DNA from: Streptomyces sp. NBC_00536
GTDB taxonomy: Bacteria > Actinomycetota > Actinomycetes > Streptomycetales > Streptomycetaceae
Direction: 5' to 3'
Length of the DNA stretch: 64,000 nt
NCBI RefSeq assembly: GCF_036346295.1
Contig: NZ_CP107819.1
Span: forward strand, 6,324,001-6,388,000
In this document: one piece after another, positions 23,898-32,446 of the stretch
Numbering within the stretch: position 1 is the first letter of the stretch
Layout: every line of letters starts with the position of its first letter
Notes under the pieces: model-generated
The model's input: the letters and a program-made list of their open reading frames with translations, nothing else
What the model was told of the DNA's origin: nothing
Database searches by the model: none
Position numbers and translations under genes: made by a program

Positions 23898-24860
23898 ATG
23901 GGGATGGGTCACAAGAGGACGCAAGGGATCGAAGCGATAGGGCCGATCGGGGGTGTGGGGGAGCCGGAGGAGAAGAAGAAGCTGGATCTGAGCGTGGCTC
24001 AGGTCGCGGGTTCCTCCCTGGCCACGGTCGCCGCGGCGGTCCTCGCGCAGGGGCTCGGCGTGTACGGGACGATCATCGGTGCGGGCGTGGTGAGCGTGGT
24101 CGCCACGGCGGGTGGGCCGGTCATCGGCCACTTCTTCCGGCGGACCGGGGGCCAGTTGCGCGAGACGGCCCGGCCCAAGTCCCGGCAGGTTCCCGTCGTG
24201 GACGGAGCCGAGGCCACGACCCTCCTGCCGGTGCACGGCGGTGATCCGACGACCGTCCTCCCGGTGTACGGCGCCGACCCGACGACCGTCCTCCCGGTGC
24301 ACGGCGCCGACCCGACCACCGTCCTGCCCGTGCACCGCGCCGACGCCACCACCGTGCTGCCCGTGGCCGGGCCGCCCGGCGCCGCGCCGGACGAGGAATT
24401 CAGCCGGGCCACCACCCACGGCACCACGGCCCGCGGCTGGAAGCGCACGGCGGTCGCCGCCGGCAGCGCCTTCGCCATCGCGCTGGGCGGCATCGCGGCG
24501 TACGAGGGGCTCTCGGGCCGGTCGGTCAGCGACCGGCCCCTCTACACCGCCGTCACCGGAAGTTCCGGCGACAGCGGCAGGAAGCAGGACCCGCCCGCCG
24601 CCCCCGACGGGCAGCGCAGCCCCGGCACCGGGGAGCGGCGGCACGACGAGGAGCCGGCGGCCGGGAGTTCCCCGAGCCCGTCCCGGTCCCACGGCGGCCG
24701 GGACCCGAGCCCCGACCCGAGTCCCTCGCACTCCACCGGACCGACGCCGAGCCCCGATCCCTCGCGGTCCGCGGGCCCGACGCCGACGCCCTCCAAGCCC
24801 ACGCCGACCCCGGAGAAGTCCACGCCGACGGCCGGCCAGGGCGGGGCGAGCCCCTCCTGA
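23898..24860 (+). CDS. Membrane protein with TTVLPV repeats and Pro/Ser-rich tail, unknown function
   Basis: The 320-residue protein has a charged N-terminus (EEKKKLDL), a hydrophobic stretch near 35-75 (SLATVAAAVLAQGLGVYGT and following) and a second helix near 185-200 (AVAAGSAFAIALGGIAAYEG). Between them are four 11-residue repeats, TT(V/L)LPV(H/Y)G(A/G)DP, and a partial fifth. The C-terminal 110 residues are Pro, Ser, Thr and Gly-rich, as in wall-spanning tails. The design suggests a membrane protein with a cytoplasmic or periplasmic linker and an extracellular tail. I recognise no enzyme motif. Two starts (23898, 23904) are possible. Confidence 0.7.
   Translation: MGMGHKRTQGIEAIGPIGGVGEPEEKKKLDLSVAQVAGSSLATVAAAVLAQGLGVYGTIIGAGVVSVVATAGGPVIGHFFRRTGGQLRETARPKSRQVPVVDGAEATTLLPVHGGDPTTVLPVYGADPTTVLPVHGADPTTVLPVHRADATTVLPVAGPPGAAPDEEFSRATTHGTTARGWKRTAVAAGSAFAIALGGIAAYEGLSGRSVSDRPLYTAVTGSSGDSGRKQDPPAAPDGQRSPGTGERRHDEEPAAGSSPSPSRSHGGRDPSPDPSPSHSTGPTPSPDPSRSAGPTPTPSKPTPTPEKSTPTAGQGGASPS
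24216..24371. repeat. In-frame 33-base tandem repeats inside the membrane-protein gene
   Basis: Four units of 33 bases (24216-24347) and 24 bases of a fifth encode TT(V/L)LPV repeats. Units two and three are nearly identical, so copy number may vary between strains. Confidence 0.8.
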
Positions 24861-24892
24861 CCCCGGCCCCTGCCCCGGCCCCTGACCCCGGG

Positions 24893-26242
24893 TCAGTCGC
24901 CCAGCACGCGCCGGAGGTAGTCGTTCGCGAACACCCGCTCCGGGTCCAGCCGGTCCCGGAGCGCGGTGAACTCGCCGAACCGCGGGTAGACCCGGGCGAA
25001 GTAGTCCGCGTCCCGCGTGTGCACCTTGCCCCAGTGCGGACGCCCGCCGTGCGCCGTGAAGATCTGCTCGGCGGCGGTGAAGTAGGCGTGGTACGGGGTG
25101 CCCTTGTACATGTGCACCGCGATGTACGCGCTCTCGCGGCCGGAGGCGGTGGACAGGGTGATGTCGTCCGCCGGGGCCGTGCGCACCTCCACCGGGAAGC
25201 TGATCCGCAGGCTGGAGCGGTCGACCATGGCCTTGAGCTCCCGCAGCGCCTCGACGACCCGCTCGCGCGGAACGGCGTACTCCATCTCGATGAAACGGAC
25301 CCGGCGCGGGCTCGTGTACACCTTGTACGGGATGTCCGTGTAGGTGCGCGCCGACAGGGCGCGGCTGGCGATCCGGGCGATGCCCGGGATGGCGGCCGGG
25401 ACCGCGCGGCCGAGGGAGTTGACGGCCTGGAAGACGCCGTTGGAGAGCAGCTCGTCCTCGACCCAGGCGCTGACCGCGCCGGGCGGGGCGGCGGGGCCCT
25501 GGCTGCGGTTGTTCCGCTTGGTGTTGCAGTTGCCGGTGTGCGGGAACCAGTAGAACTCGAAGTGCTCGTTCTCCGCGAAGTGCTGGTCGAACTCGGCGGT
25601 CACCCGGTCGAAGGCCATCGGCTCCTCACGGGCGGTCAGGAAGAACAGCGGCTCCACGGCGAAGGTGATCGCGGTGACGATGCCCAGGGCGCCGATGCCG
25701 AGCCGGGCGGCCGCGAAGACCTCCGGATTCTCCTTCTCCGAGCACGTCAGCAGCCGTCCGTCCGCCGTGACCAGCTCCAGCGCGCGGATCTGCGCGGAGA
25801 GGGAGGCGGAGTCCCGGCCGGTGCCGTGGGTGCCGGTGCTGGTGGCCCCGGAGACGGTCTGCTCCATGATGTCGCCCATGTTGGTGAGCGAGAGGCCCTC
25901 CCGGGCCAGGGCGAGGTTGAGGTCCTTGAGGACCGTGCCCGCCGCCACCGTGACCGTCCCGGCGGCCCGGTCGATCTCCCGTATCCCGGCCAGGGCCTGG
26001 GGGCGGATCAGGACGCCGTCGGTGGCGGCGGCCGAGGTGAAGGAGTGGCCGGTGCCGACCGCCTTCACCCGCAGACCGTCCGAGGCGGCCCGGCGGACCG
26101 CCTCCTGAAGCTCCCCGACCGAGGCCGGGGTCACGACACGGGCGGGTGTCGCGGAGACGTTGCCCGCCCAGTTACGCCACGCTGCGGTCGGTGCCGTGCT
26201 GCTGCCCGGCCCGCTCTTGCCTGCTGTCCCCGTCGTCGCCAT
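24893..26242 (-). CDS. FAD-linked oxidoreductase of the D-arabinono-1,4-lactone oxidase (ALO) family
   Basis: The 449-residue protein has an N-terminal VAO-type FAD domain (GTGHSFTSAAATDGVLI and TSTGTHGTGRDSASLS) and a C-terminal ALO domain ending in the family signature RVFANDYLRRVLG. GTGHSF lies where the flavin-linked His is found in aldonolactone oxidases. Its N-terminus overlaps the end of the upstream MFS gene by 71 bases in another frame, so the two are co-transcribed. Members oxidise sugar lactones or polyols with O2; alditol oxidase of Streptomyces is a relative. The natural substrate cannot be told from sequence. Confidence 0.87.
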   Translation of the reverse strand: MATTGTAGKSGPGSSTAPTAAWRNWAGNVSATPARVVTPASVGELQEAVRRAASDGLRVKAVGTGHSFTSAAATDGVLIRPQALAGIREIDRAAGTVTVAAGTVLKDLNLALAREGLSLTNMGDIMEQTVSGATSTGTHGTGRDSASLSAQIRALELVTADGRLLTCSEKENPEVFAAARLGIGALGIVTAITFAVEPLFFLTAREEPMAFDRVTAEFDQHFAENEHFEFYWFPHTGNCNTKRNNRSQGPAAPPGAVSAWVEDELLSNGVFQAVNSLGRAVPAAIPGIARIASRALSARTYTDIPYKVYTSPRRVRFIEMEYAVPRERVVEALRELKAMVDRSSLRISFPVEVRTAPADDITLSTASGRESAYIAVHMYKGTPYHAYFTAAEQIFTAHGGRPHWGKVHTRDADYFARVYPRFGEFTALRDRLDPERVFANDYLRRVLGD

Positions 26243-27446
26243 CGCTAGAGGGCTCCTCCCCTTGCGCCGGCCTCGTCAGCCGGCGGTAACCCGCGAACGC
26301 CACCGCCGCCGCGGCGGCCCCCGCCGATATGGAGACGACGTACCCGGTGCGCGCGCCGGAGGCGTCGATGACCCAGCCGGCCACGGAGGAGCCGACGGCG
26401 ACACCGACCGCGAGGCCGGTGCTGATCCAGGTCATGCCCTCGGTCAGCTTCGCGCGCGGTACGTGCGCCTCGATCAGGGCCATCGTGGTGATCATCGTGG
26501 GAGCGATGGCGAGGCCCGAGACGAAGAGCGCCACGGCCAGAAACGGAAGGTTCCCGGCCAGTAGGAGGGGGATCATACTCACGGCCATCGCACATATGCC
26601 CAGCACCCACCTGCGTTCGGCCTTGCCCTTGAGGTGGAGCAGGCCGAAGGCGATCCCGGCGAGGCAGGAGCCGAGCGCCCAGACGGCGAGGATCACGCTC
26701 GCCAGGGGCTTGTGGCCCCGCTCGTCCGCGAAGGCCAGGGTGGCCACGTCGATCGAACCGAAGATCGCCCCCGTGGCGACGAAGGTGCCCATCAGCACCT
26801 GGAGTCCGGGGGAGCGCAGGGCGGAGGTCCGGTCGGTGTGCTCGTCGTGCGGGTGCGGCTCGGGTTCGGTGGCGCGCTGCGCCGTCAGCCACCACACGCC
26901 CACCAGCAGGCAGACCGCGGCGATCAGCGGCCCCGCCTCGGGGAACCACGTCGTGGACAATCCGATGGCGATGATCGGGCCGAAGATGAAGCAGATCTCG
27001 TCGACGACGGACTCGAAGGAGTAGGCGGTGTGCAGGCTCGGGGTGTCCCGGTAGATCGCCGTCCAGCGGGCGCGGATCATCGAGCCGACGCTGGGCACGC
27101 AGCCCGCGAGGACGGCGAAGACGAAGAGGGTCCAGTCCGGCCAGCCGTTCGCGGCGGCCAGCAGCAGTCCGGTCACCGCGACGACCGCGAAGAGGGTGGC
27201 GGGGCGCAGGACGCGCCGCTGGCCGTAGCGGTCGACCAGCTTGGACACCTGGGGGCCGACCGCGGCCGCGGAGAGGGCGAGGGAGCCGGTGAGCGCGCTG
27301 GCGAGCCCGTACCGCCCGGTGATCTCGGAGATCATCGTGAGGATGCCGACGCCCACCATGGACAGCGGCATCCTGCCGATGAAGCCGGCGGCGCTGAACC
27401 TCTTGCTGCCTGGGGCGGCGAAGATCGCGCGGTAGGGACTGGGCAA
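26172..27446 (-). CDS. MFS transporter, 12-helix type
   Basis: The 424-residue protein shows about twelve hydrophobic segments; the loop after helix 2 reads VSKLVDRYGQRRVLRPATL, the MFS motif A. A hydrophilic loop near the middle (TEPEPHPHDEHTDRT) separates two six-helix halves. It resembles the sugar-efflux/multidrug type common in actinobacteria. The C-terminal tail is Asp/Gln-rich and overlaps the ALO-family gene. Substrate unknown. The start follows a weak GGAGG-like stretch (AGGGCCCC on the message). Confidence 0.83.
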   Translation of the reverse strand: MPSPYRAIFAAPGSKRFSAAGFIGRMPLSMVGVGILTMISEITGRYGLASALTGSLALSAAAVGPQVSKLVDRYGQRRVLRPATLFAVVAVTGLLLAAANGWPDWTLFVFAVLAGCVPSVGSMIRARWTAIYRDTPSLHTAYSFESVVDEICFIFGPIIAIGLSTTWFPEAGPLIAAVCLLVGVWWLTAQRATEPEPHPHDEHTDRTSALRSPGLQVLMGTFVATGAIFGSIDVATLAFADERGHKPLASVILAVWALGSCLAGIAFGLLHLKGKAERRWVLGICAMAVSMIPLLLAGNLPFLAVALFVSGLAIAPTMITTMALIEAHVPRAKLTEGMTWISTGLAVGVAVGSSVAGWVIDASGARTGYVVSISAGAAAAAVAFAGYRRLTRPAQGEEPSSDGDDGDSRQERAGQQHGTDRSVA

Positions 27447-27525
27447 GGGGCCCTCCGTAAGGGACGTCGGTGGCCCATACAGGTTACGACCGCAGGTGCG
27501 GTACCCGCAGGGTGAGCGAGAAGCG

Positions 27526-27544
27526 GCAAGTTAGGCTGACCTTA
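27526..27544. promoter_or_regulatory. Probable iron box (DmdR/IdeR operator) upstream of hemH
   Basis: By eye, 14 of 19 bases agree with the actinobacterial iron-box consensus (TTAGGTTAGGCTCACCTAA); the core TTAGGCTGACCTTA is visible. It lies 73 bases before the ferrochelatase start and in the shared gap with the divergent MFS gene. DmdR1-type repressors bind such sites with Fe2+. Confidence 0.6.
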
Positions 27545-27617
27545 CCTGCGCGGTGATCGGGATCCGACCGCCGAGGCCGATTCCCGGGCGCCGTGGCCGG
27601 GTGGCAGGATTCGGGGC

Positions 27618-28805
27618 ATGTCAGACCAGCACTCCGCCGCCGCCCGTCCCGCCGGTCACGAGACCGGAGCCGCCGGACCCGCCGCCCCCTACGACGCCCT
27701 GCTGCTGCTGTCCTTCGGCGGTCCGGAGGGCCCGGACGACGTGGTGCCCTTCCTGGAGAACGTCACGCGCGGCCGCGGCATCCCGCGCGAGCGGCTGAAG
27801 GAGGTCGGCAAGCACTACTTCGGCTTCGGCGGGGTCAGCCCGATCAACGGGCAGAACCGCGAGTTGCTCGACGCGCTGCGCAAGGACTTCGCCGGGCACG
27901 GGCTGGACCTGCCGGTCTACTGGGGCAACCGGAACTGGGCGCCCTACCTGAACGACGTCATGCACGAGATGGCCGCCGACGGGCGCCGCCGCATCGCCGT
28001 CCTCGCCACCAGCGCGTACGCCTCGTACTCCGGGTGCCGCCAGTACCGCGAGAACCTGGCCGACGCGCTCGCCGCGGTCGAAGCGGAAGGCCTGGAGCGG
28101 CCCCGGGTGGACAAGCTGCGGCACTACTTCAACCACCCCGGCTTCGTACAGCCCATGATCGACGGGGTGCTCGCCGCGCTGGAGTCGCTGCCCGAGGAGG
28201 CCCGCGCGGGCGCCCACCTCGCCTTCACAACGCACTCCATCCCGGATTCCGCGGCCGATTCCTCGGGCCCGGCCGAGGACCACACGGAGAACGGCGAGGG
28301 CGGTGCGTACGTCAAGCAGCACCTGGACGTCGCCCGCGTGATCGCGGACGCGGTACGGGCGCAGACGGGCGTCGAGCGGCCCTGGCGGCTGGTCTATCAG
28401 TCGCGCAGCGGCGCCCCGCACACGCCCTGGCTGGAGCCGGACATCTGCGACCACCTGGAGGCCCTGCACGCCGCCGGGGCCCCCGCGGCGGTGATGGTGC
28501 CCGTCGGCTTCGTCTCCGACCACATGGAGGTCCTGTACGACCTCGACACGGAGGCGACCGCGAAGGCGGCGGAGCTGGGCCTCCCCGTGGCCCGGTCCGC
28601 GACCGTGGGCGCCGACCCGCGCTTCGCGGCCGCCGTGCGCGAGCTGGTGCTGGAGCGGGCGGCGGGCGAGCGGGGCGAGGCCGTGGAGCGCTGCGCGCTC
28701 GGACTGCTCGGACCGAGCCACGATCTGTGCGCGGTGGGCTGCTGCCCGGCGCGCTCGCCCCGGCCCGCGGCCGCGGGCGCCGACAGTCCGTACGCGGACG
28801 CGTGA
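27618..28805 (+). CDS. hemH: Ferrochelatase (actinobacterial, coproporphyrin type)
   Basis: The 395-residue protein has the whole ferrochelatase fold: [19 protein letters not shown] at the start, [28 protein letters not shown], the metal-site His in TTHSIPDS, and [15 protein letters not shown]. In actinobacteria this enzyme inserts Fe2+ into coproporphyrin III, which a later enzyme decarboxylates to heme. The C-terminal Cys cluster CAVGCCPA fits the [2Fe-2S] site of this group. A 19-residue, Ala-rich N-terminal extension precedes the domain. An iron box lies upstream, so expression probably follows iron. The IMPase gene follows eleven bases later, probably in one transcript. Confidence 0.95.
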   Translation: MSDQHSAAARPAGHETGAAGPAAPYDALLLLSFGGPEGPDDVVPFLENVTRGRGIPRERLKEVGKHYFGFGGVSPINGQNRELLDALRKDFAGHGLDLPVYWGNRNWAPYLNDVMHEMAADGRRRIAVLATSAYASYSGCRQYRENLADALAAVEAEGLERPRVDKLRHYFNHPGFVQPMIDGVLAALESLPEEARAGAHLAFTTHSIPDSAADSSGPAEDHTENGEGGAYVKQHLDVARVIADAVRAQTGVERPWRLVYQSRSGAPHTPWLEPDICDHLEALHAAGAPAAVMVPVGFVSDHMEVLYDLDTEATAKAAELGLPVARSATVGADPRFAAAVRELVLERAAGERGEAVERCALGLLGPSHDLCAVGCCPARSPRPAAAGADSPYADA

Positions 28806-28815
28806 GGAGCCTGCT

Positions 28816-29661
28816 GTGACCGCTCAGACCCCCGAGAACCCTGTGACCCCTGTGAACCCCGTGAGCGACGAGCTGCTCGCCGAACTGCTGGAGGTGGCAC
28901 AGGAGGCCGCCCGGCGCGCCGGTGAGCTGCTGAAGGACGGCCGCCCGGCCGATCTGGCCGTGGCGGCGACCAAGTCCAGCCCGATCGACGTGGTGACCGA
29001 GATGGACATCGCGGCGGAGAAGCTGATCACCGGCCTCCTCGCGGAGCGCCGGCCCGCGGACGGGATCCTCGGCGAGGAGGGCGCGGACACCCCCGGCACG
29101 AGCGGGGTGCGGTGGGTCGTGGACCCGCTCGACGGGACCGTGAACTACCTCTACGGCCTGCCCAGCTGGGGGGTCTCGATCGCGGCCGAGTACCGGGGCG
29201 AGACGGTCGTGGGCGTGGTGGCGGCGCCGATGCGCGGCGAGACCTGCCACGCGGTGCGCGGCGGCGGGGCGTGGATGGACGGCGTACGGCTGTCCTGCCG
29301 GCCGGCCGCGCCGCTGGACCAGGCGCTGGTGGCGACCGGATTCGCCTACGTCCAGACGCGGCGCGACCACCAGGCCGAGGTGGCCCGGCACATCGTTCCG
29401 CTGGTGCGGGACATCCGGCGGGGCGGATCGGCCGCGCTGGACCTGTGCGACGTCGCGGCGGGACGGCTGGACGCCTACTACGAGCGCGGGCTGAACCCCT
29501 GGGACCTGGCGGCGGGGGACCTGATCGCCCGCGAGGCGGGGGCCCTGACGGGCGGTCGGCCGGGGGAGCGGGCCTCCGGGGAGCTGGCGGTCGCCGGGTC
29601 ACCGGCCGTCTTCGCGTCGCTCCAGCCGCTGCTGGACGCGGCCGGGGCGTGGCACGACTGA
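28816..29661 (+). CDS. Inositol monophosphatase-family phosphatase
   Basis: Starting at GTG 28816, the 281-residue protein has the metal and substrate motifs of the family: GEEGAD (metal Glu), DPLDGTVNYLYGLP, and the third Asp in LNPWDLAAGDLIAREAGA. Such enzymes use three Mg2+ to hydrolyse inositol-1-phosphate and related phosphates; some actinobacterial members act on histidinol phosphate or fructose-1,6-bisphosphate. The order after hemH matches that in Streptomyces coelicolor as I recall it. A Pro-rich N-terminal extension of about 15 residues is not part of the fold. Substrate not decided. Confidence 0.9.
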   Translation: MTAQTPENPVTPVNPVSDELLAELLEVAQEAARRAGELLKDGRPADLAVAATKSSPIDVVTEMDIAAEKLITGLLAERRPADGILGEEGADTPGTSGVRWVVDPLDGTVNYLYGLPSWGVSIAAEYRGETVVGVVAAPMRGETCHAVRGGGAWMDGVRLSCRPAAPLDQALVATGFAYVQTRRDHQAEVARHIVPLVRDIRRGGSAALDLCDVAAGRLDAYYERGLNPWDLAAGDLIAREAGALTGGRPGERASGELAVAGSPAVFASLQPLLDAAGAWHD

Positions 29662-29675
29662 CCTGCGGACCGTTG

Positions 29676-29806
29676 CCGGGGCTCCGCCCCGGACCCCGCG
29701 CCTCAAACGCCGGCGGGGCTGGATTTGCCTGGCTGGGCTGGATTGCCCGCAGGGCAATTTCAGCCCGTCCGGCGTTTGAGGACCGGGGTCCGGGGCGGAG
29801 CCCCGG
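29676..29806. repeat. Long imperfect inverted repeat of the REP-like family (probable terminator)
   Basis: Arms of about 48 bases (29676-29723 and 29759-29806) pair with only a few mismatches around a 35-base centre. The inner part of each arm is the CCTCAAACGCCGG core seen at 21871-22192. The outer part (GGGGCTCCGCCCCGGACCCC) is itself palindromic. It lies 14 bases after the IMPase stop and probably terminates transcription from both sides. Confidence 0.8.
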
Positions 29807-29838
29807 TTTCGGGACGGCCCGCGGGTCCGGAGGGGGCA

Positions 29839-29891
29839 CGTACGCCGTCCGGCCCCGGCGCTGAGGGCGCCGGGGCCGGACGGGGCGTACG
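29839..29891. terminator. Second hairpin in the IMPase / small-protein gap
   Basis: Stem GTCCGGCCCCGGCGC (29847-29861) pairs perfectly with 29867-29881, and CGTACGCC outside it pairs with 29884-29891 after a two-base bulge. It is 53 bases from the stop codon of the minus-strand small gene. Confidence 0.7.
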
Positions 29892-29943
29892 GGGGTGAGG
29901 GTCGGGTCCGGGGCGAGCCCCGGGCCGGTGGGCCGGTGGTCGG

Positions 29944-30123
29944 TCAGGCGGCGGAGGCGGAGACCTGCACCTGCACGCCGTGCTCGGCGGCGAGGCGCTG
30001 GAGGTCTTCCAGCTCCGCCTGCTCGACGTCCGCGAGGAAGTCGTCGCCCGCCTCGCGGGCCTGCCTGAGGTCCGTCTGCGTGCTCCTGATGCGCTGCAGG
30101 AGACCCGCGGTGAATGCGTCCAT
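29944..30123 (-). CDS. Small conserved-type protein, 59 residues, coiled-coil-like
   Basis: The frame starts at ATG 30123, with GAGGGGG about nine bases upstream, and ends TGA at 29944. The protein (MDAFTAGLLQRIRSTQTDLR to the end HGVQVQVSASAA) is mostly Glu, Asp, Gln, Leu and Arg and should form one long helix (QTDLRQAREAGDDFLADVEQ, then AELEDLQRLAAEHGV). Small proteins of this look are common in Streptomyces between the IMPase and cutR genes. No function is known to me. The codon bias and ribosome site support that it is real. Confidence 0.65.
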   Translation of the reverse strand: MDAFTAGLLQRIRSTQTDLRQAREAGDDFLADVEQAELEDLQRLAAEHGVQVQVSASAA

Positions 30124-30389
30124 GGGATGCGCCCCCTCTTCGTGGGTCGGCGGCGGCGGGCACGTGGCGCGCCACTGGGAGGGTGATCGGGGTGTGCTGT
30201 CGTCCTCCCCGGCACCCTGGGCGCAGAAACCTCGTGAGGCGGGGGAATCCTCATCTCCCCCCGCCGGAGCCCCTCAGGAGCCCCCCAGGGGCGCCTCAGA
30301 GGCGCCTTACAGCCGGTTTACGGCTGAAAGGGGCAGGATGGACGACGCAATACACGTGTGCCCTGAAGGGCTCGGAGGAAGGAAACGAC

Positions 30390-31043
30390 GTGCGCGTACT
30401 CGTCGTCGAGGACGAGCAGCTGCTCGCCGATGCGGTGGCCACCGGACTGCGGCGCGAGGCCATGGCGGTGGACGTCGTGTACGACGGCGCGGCCGCCTTG
30501 GAGCGCGTCGGTGTGAACGACTACGACGTGGTGGTGCTGGACCGGGACCTCCCGCTGGTGCACGGCGACGACGTCTGCCGCAAGATCGTCGAGCTGGGGA
30601 TGCCCACCCGGGTGCTCATGCTGACCGCCTCCGGCGATGTCAGCGACCGGGTCGAGGGCCTGGAACTGGGCGCTGACGACTACCTGCCCAAGCCGTTCGC
30701 GTTCACCGAGCTGACCGCCCGGGTGCGCGCGCTGGGGCGGCGTACGACCGTCGCGCTGCCGCCCGTACTGGAGCGGGCCGGGATCAAGCTGGACCCGAAC
30801 CGGCGCGAGGTGTTCCGGGAGGGCAAGGAGGTGCAGCTGGCGCCGAAGGAGTTCGCGGTGCTGGAGGTCCTCATGCGCAGCGAGGGCACGGTCGTGTCCG
30901 CGGAGCAGCTGCTGGAGAAGGCCTGGGACGAGAACACCGACCCCTTCACCAACGTCGTGCGGGTGACCGTCATGACGCTGCGGCGCAAGCTGGGCGAGCC
31001 GCCGGTCATCGTGACCGTGCCGGGCTCCGGATACCGGATCTGA
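30390..31043 (+). CDS. cutR: Response regulator CutR (OmpR family)
   Basis: The GTG at 30390 follows GGAGGAAGG and gives 217 residues. The receiver domain (VRVLVVEDEQLLADAVATGL) has the phosphorylated Asp in DYDVVVLDRDLPL and Lys in LPKPF; the C-terminal winged helix includes QLAPKEFAVLEVLMRSEG and NVVRVTVMTLRRKLGE. The sequence agrees almost residue for residue with what I remember of Streptomyces CutR. The partner kinase gene follows five bases later. CutRS is reported to respond to the state of secreted proteins and to affect antibiotic production. Confidence 0.94.
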   Translation: MRVLVVEDEQLLADAVATGLRREAMAVDVVYDGAAALERVGVNDYDVVVLDRDLPLVHGDDVCRKIVELGMPTRVLMLTASGDVSDRVEGLELGADDYLPKPFAFTELTARVRALGRRTTVALPPVLERAGIKLDPNRREVFREGKEVQLAPKEFAVLEVLMRSEGTVVSAEQLLEKAWDENTDPFTNVVRVTVMTLRRKLGEPPVIVTVPGSGYRI

Positions 31044-31048
31044 CGAGG

Positions 31049-32296
31049 ATGGCCGCTTCTCCCGCGCCGCCACCGGCGCCACCGAAACCGACCTGGGACC
31101 CCGGCCAGCCCGAGGGTCCCTTCCCTTGGCTCCGGCCGACGATCCGCATACGCCTCACGCTGCTCTACGGCGGCATGTTCCTGATCGCGGGCATCCTGCT
31201 GCTGTCGATCATCTACCTGCTGGCCGCCCAGGCGCTGCGCGAGGGCAACGGCCTCCCGTTCAAGATCGTGGGCGGGACGAAGGTCGAGGTCTCCAGCAGC
31301 ACCTGTCCGGGCGTGCAGTCGATCGAACAGTCGCTCGACCGCTTCAACCAGGTGATCACCGAGTGCGTCAACGTCCAGCGCAAGCACGCGCTGGACGACC
31401 TGCTCAGCCGTTCGCTGATGGCCCTGCTGGGCCTCAGCATCATCGCCTTCGCCTTCGGCTACGCGATGGCCGGCCGGGTGCTGTCGCCGCTGGGCAAGAT
31501 CACCCGGACCGCGCGGCGCGTGGTCGGCTCGGACCTGACCCGGCGGATCGAACTCGACGGGCCCGACGACGAGCTGAAGGAGCTGGCCGACACCTTCGAC
31601 GAGATGCTCGACCGGCTGGAGCGGGCGTTCACCGCCCAGCAGCGGTTCGTCGCCAATGCCTCGCACGAGCTGAGAACGCCGCTGGCCATCAACCGGACCC
31701 TGCTGGAGGTGCACCTCTCCGATCCCGGGGCGCCGGTGGAGCTCCAGCAGCTCGGCAAGACCCTGCTGGCCACCAACGAGCGCAGCGAGCAGCTCGTCGA
31801 GGGCCTGCTGCTGCTCGCCCGCAGCGACAACCAGATCATCGAGCGCAAGCCGGTGGACCTCGCGGAGGTCGCTTCCCGGGCCCTGGACCAGGCGCGGGGT
31901 GAGGCGGCGGCCAAGGGGGTGGAGATCCGCGGCGAGCGCGCGCTGGCCGTCGTACAGGGCAATGGCGTGCTCCTGGAGCGGATCGCCCTCAACCTGGTGC
32001 AGAACGCCGTCCGGTACAACGTGCCGGAGGGCGGCTGGGTCGAGGTGACCACCGAGGTGCAGCACGGTCAGGCGGTGCTCCTGGTATCGAACACGGGTCC
32101 CGTGGTTCCCGCGTACGAGATCGACAATCTCTTCGAGCCGTTCCGGCGGCTGCGCACGGAGCGCACGGGCAGCGACAAGGGGGTCGGTCTCGGCCTTTCC
32201 ATCGCGCGCTCGGTGGCCCGCGCGCACGGCGGACGGATCCACGCGGAGCCGCGCGAGGGCGGTGGCCTCGTGATGCGTGTCACTTTGCCCATCTGA
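31049..32296 (+). CDS. cutS: Sensor histidine kinase CutS
   Basis: The 415-residue kinase has a Pro-rich cytoplasmic start, a transmembrane helix (about 36-60), an extracellular loop of about 70 residues, a second helix (about 120-140), HAMP, then HisKA with SHELRTPLAIN and a HATPase domain (LNLVQNAVRYN, VGLGLSIARSVARAHGG). The extracellular loop contains exactly two Cys (C86 and C106) in STCPGVQSIEQSLDRFNQVI and the following TEC, a feature reported for CutS and thought to let it sense oxidation or disulfide state outside the membrane. It forms an operon with cutR. All kinase motifs are intact. Confidence 0.94.
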   Translation: MAASPAPPPAPPKPTWDPGQPEGPFPWLRPTIRIRLTLLYGGMFLIAGILLLSIIYLLAAQALREGNGLPFKIVGGTKVEVSSSTCPGVQSIEQSLDRFNQVITECVNVQRKHALDDLLSRSLMALLGLSIIAFAFGYAMAGRVLSPLGKITRTARRVVGSDLTRRIELDGPDDELKELADTFDEMLDRLERAFTAQQRFVANASHELRTPLAINRTLLEVHLSDPGAPVELQQLGKTLLATNERSEQLVEGLLLLARSDNQIIERKPVDLAEVASRALDQARGEAAAKGVEIRGERALAVVQGNGVLLERIALNLVQNAVRYNVPEGGWVEVTTEVQHGQAVLLVSNTGPVVPAYEIDNLFEPFRRLRTERTGSDKGVGLGLSIARSVARAHGGRIHAEPREGGGLVMRVTLPI

Positions 32297-32355
32297 TACT
32301 TCATGCCCGTGTTCGCTCTTGGCTGAATCGAAGGGCGGCCACGGGGGTGGATTCT

Positions 32356-32370
32356 GTGTGATCGATCACA
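32356..32370. promoter_or_regulatory. CRP/FNR-type palindrome
   Basis: TGTGATCGATCACA (32357-32370) is a perfect palindrome and close to the Streptomyces Crp motif GTG-N6-GNCAC, with one mismatch. It lies about 60 bases after the cutS stop codon and 310 bases before the DUF4193 start. Confidence 0.45.
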
Positions 32371-32412
32371 GTGTCGAGTGGGGGGTCATGTACGTTCAGT
32401 GACCCCTGGGGC

Positions 32413-32446
32413 GGCCGGAAAGCCCGGGAAGTCCGGGTTTCCGGCC
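32413..32446 (+). terminator. Hairpin after cutS
   Basis: GGCCGGAAA-G-CCCGG pairs with CCGGGTTTCCGGCC with a single bulged base and a short loop, about 116 bases after cutS. It may terminate the cutRS transcript. Confidence 0.55.
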
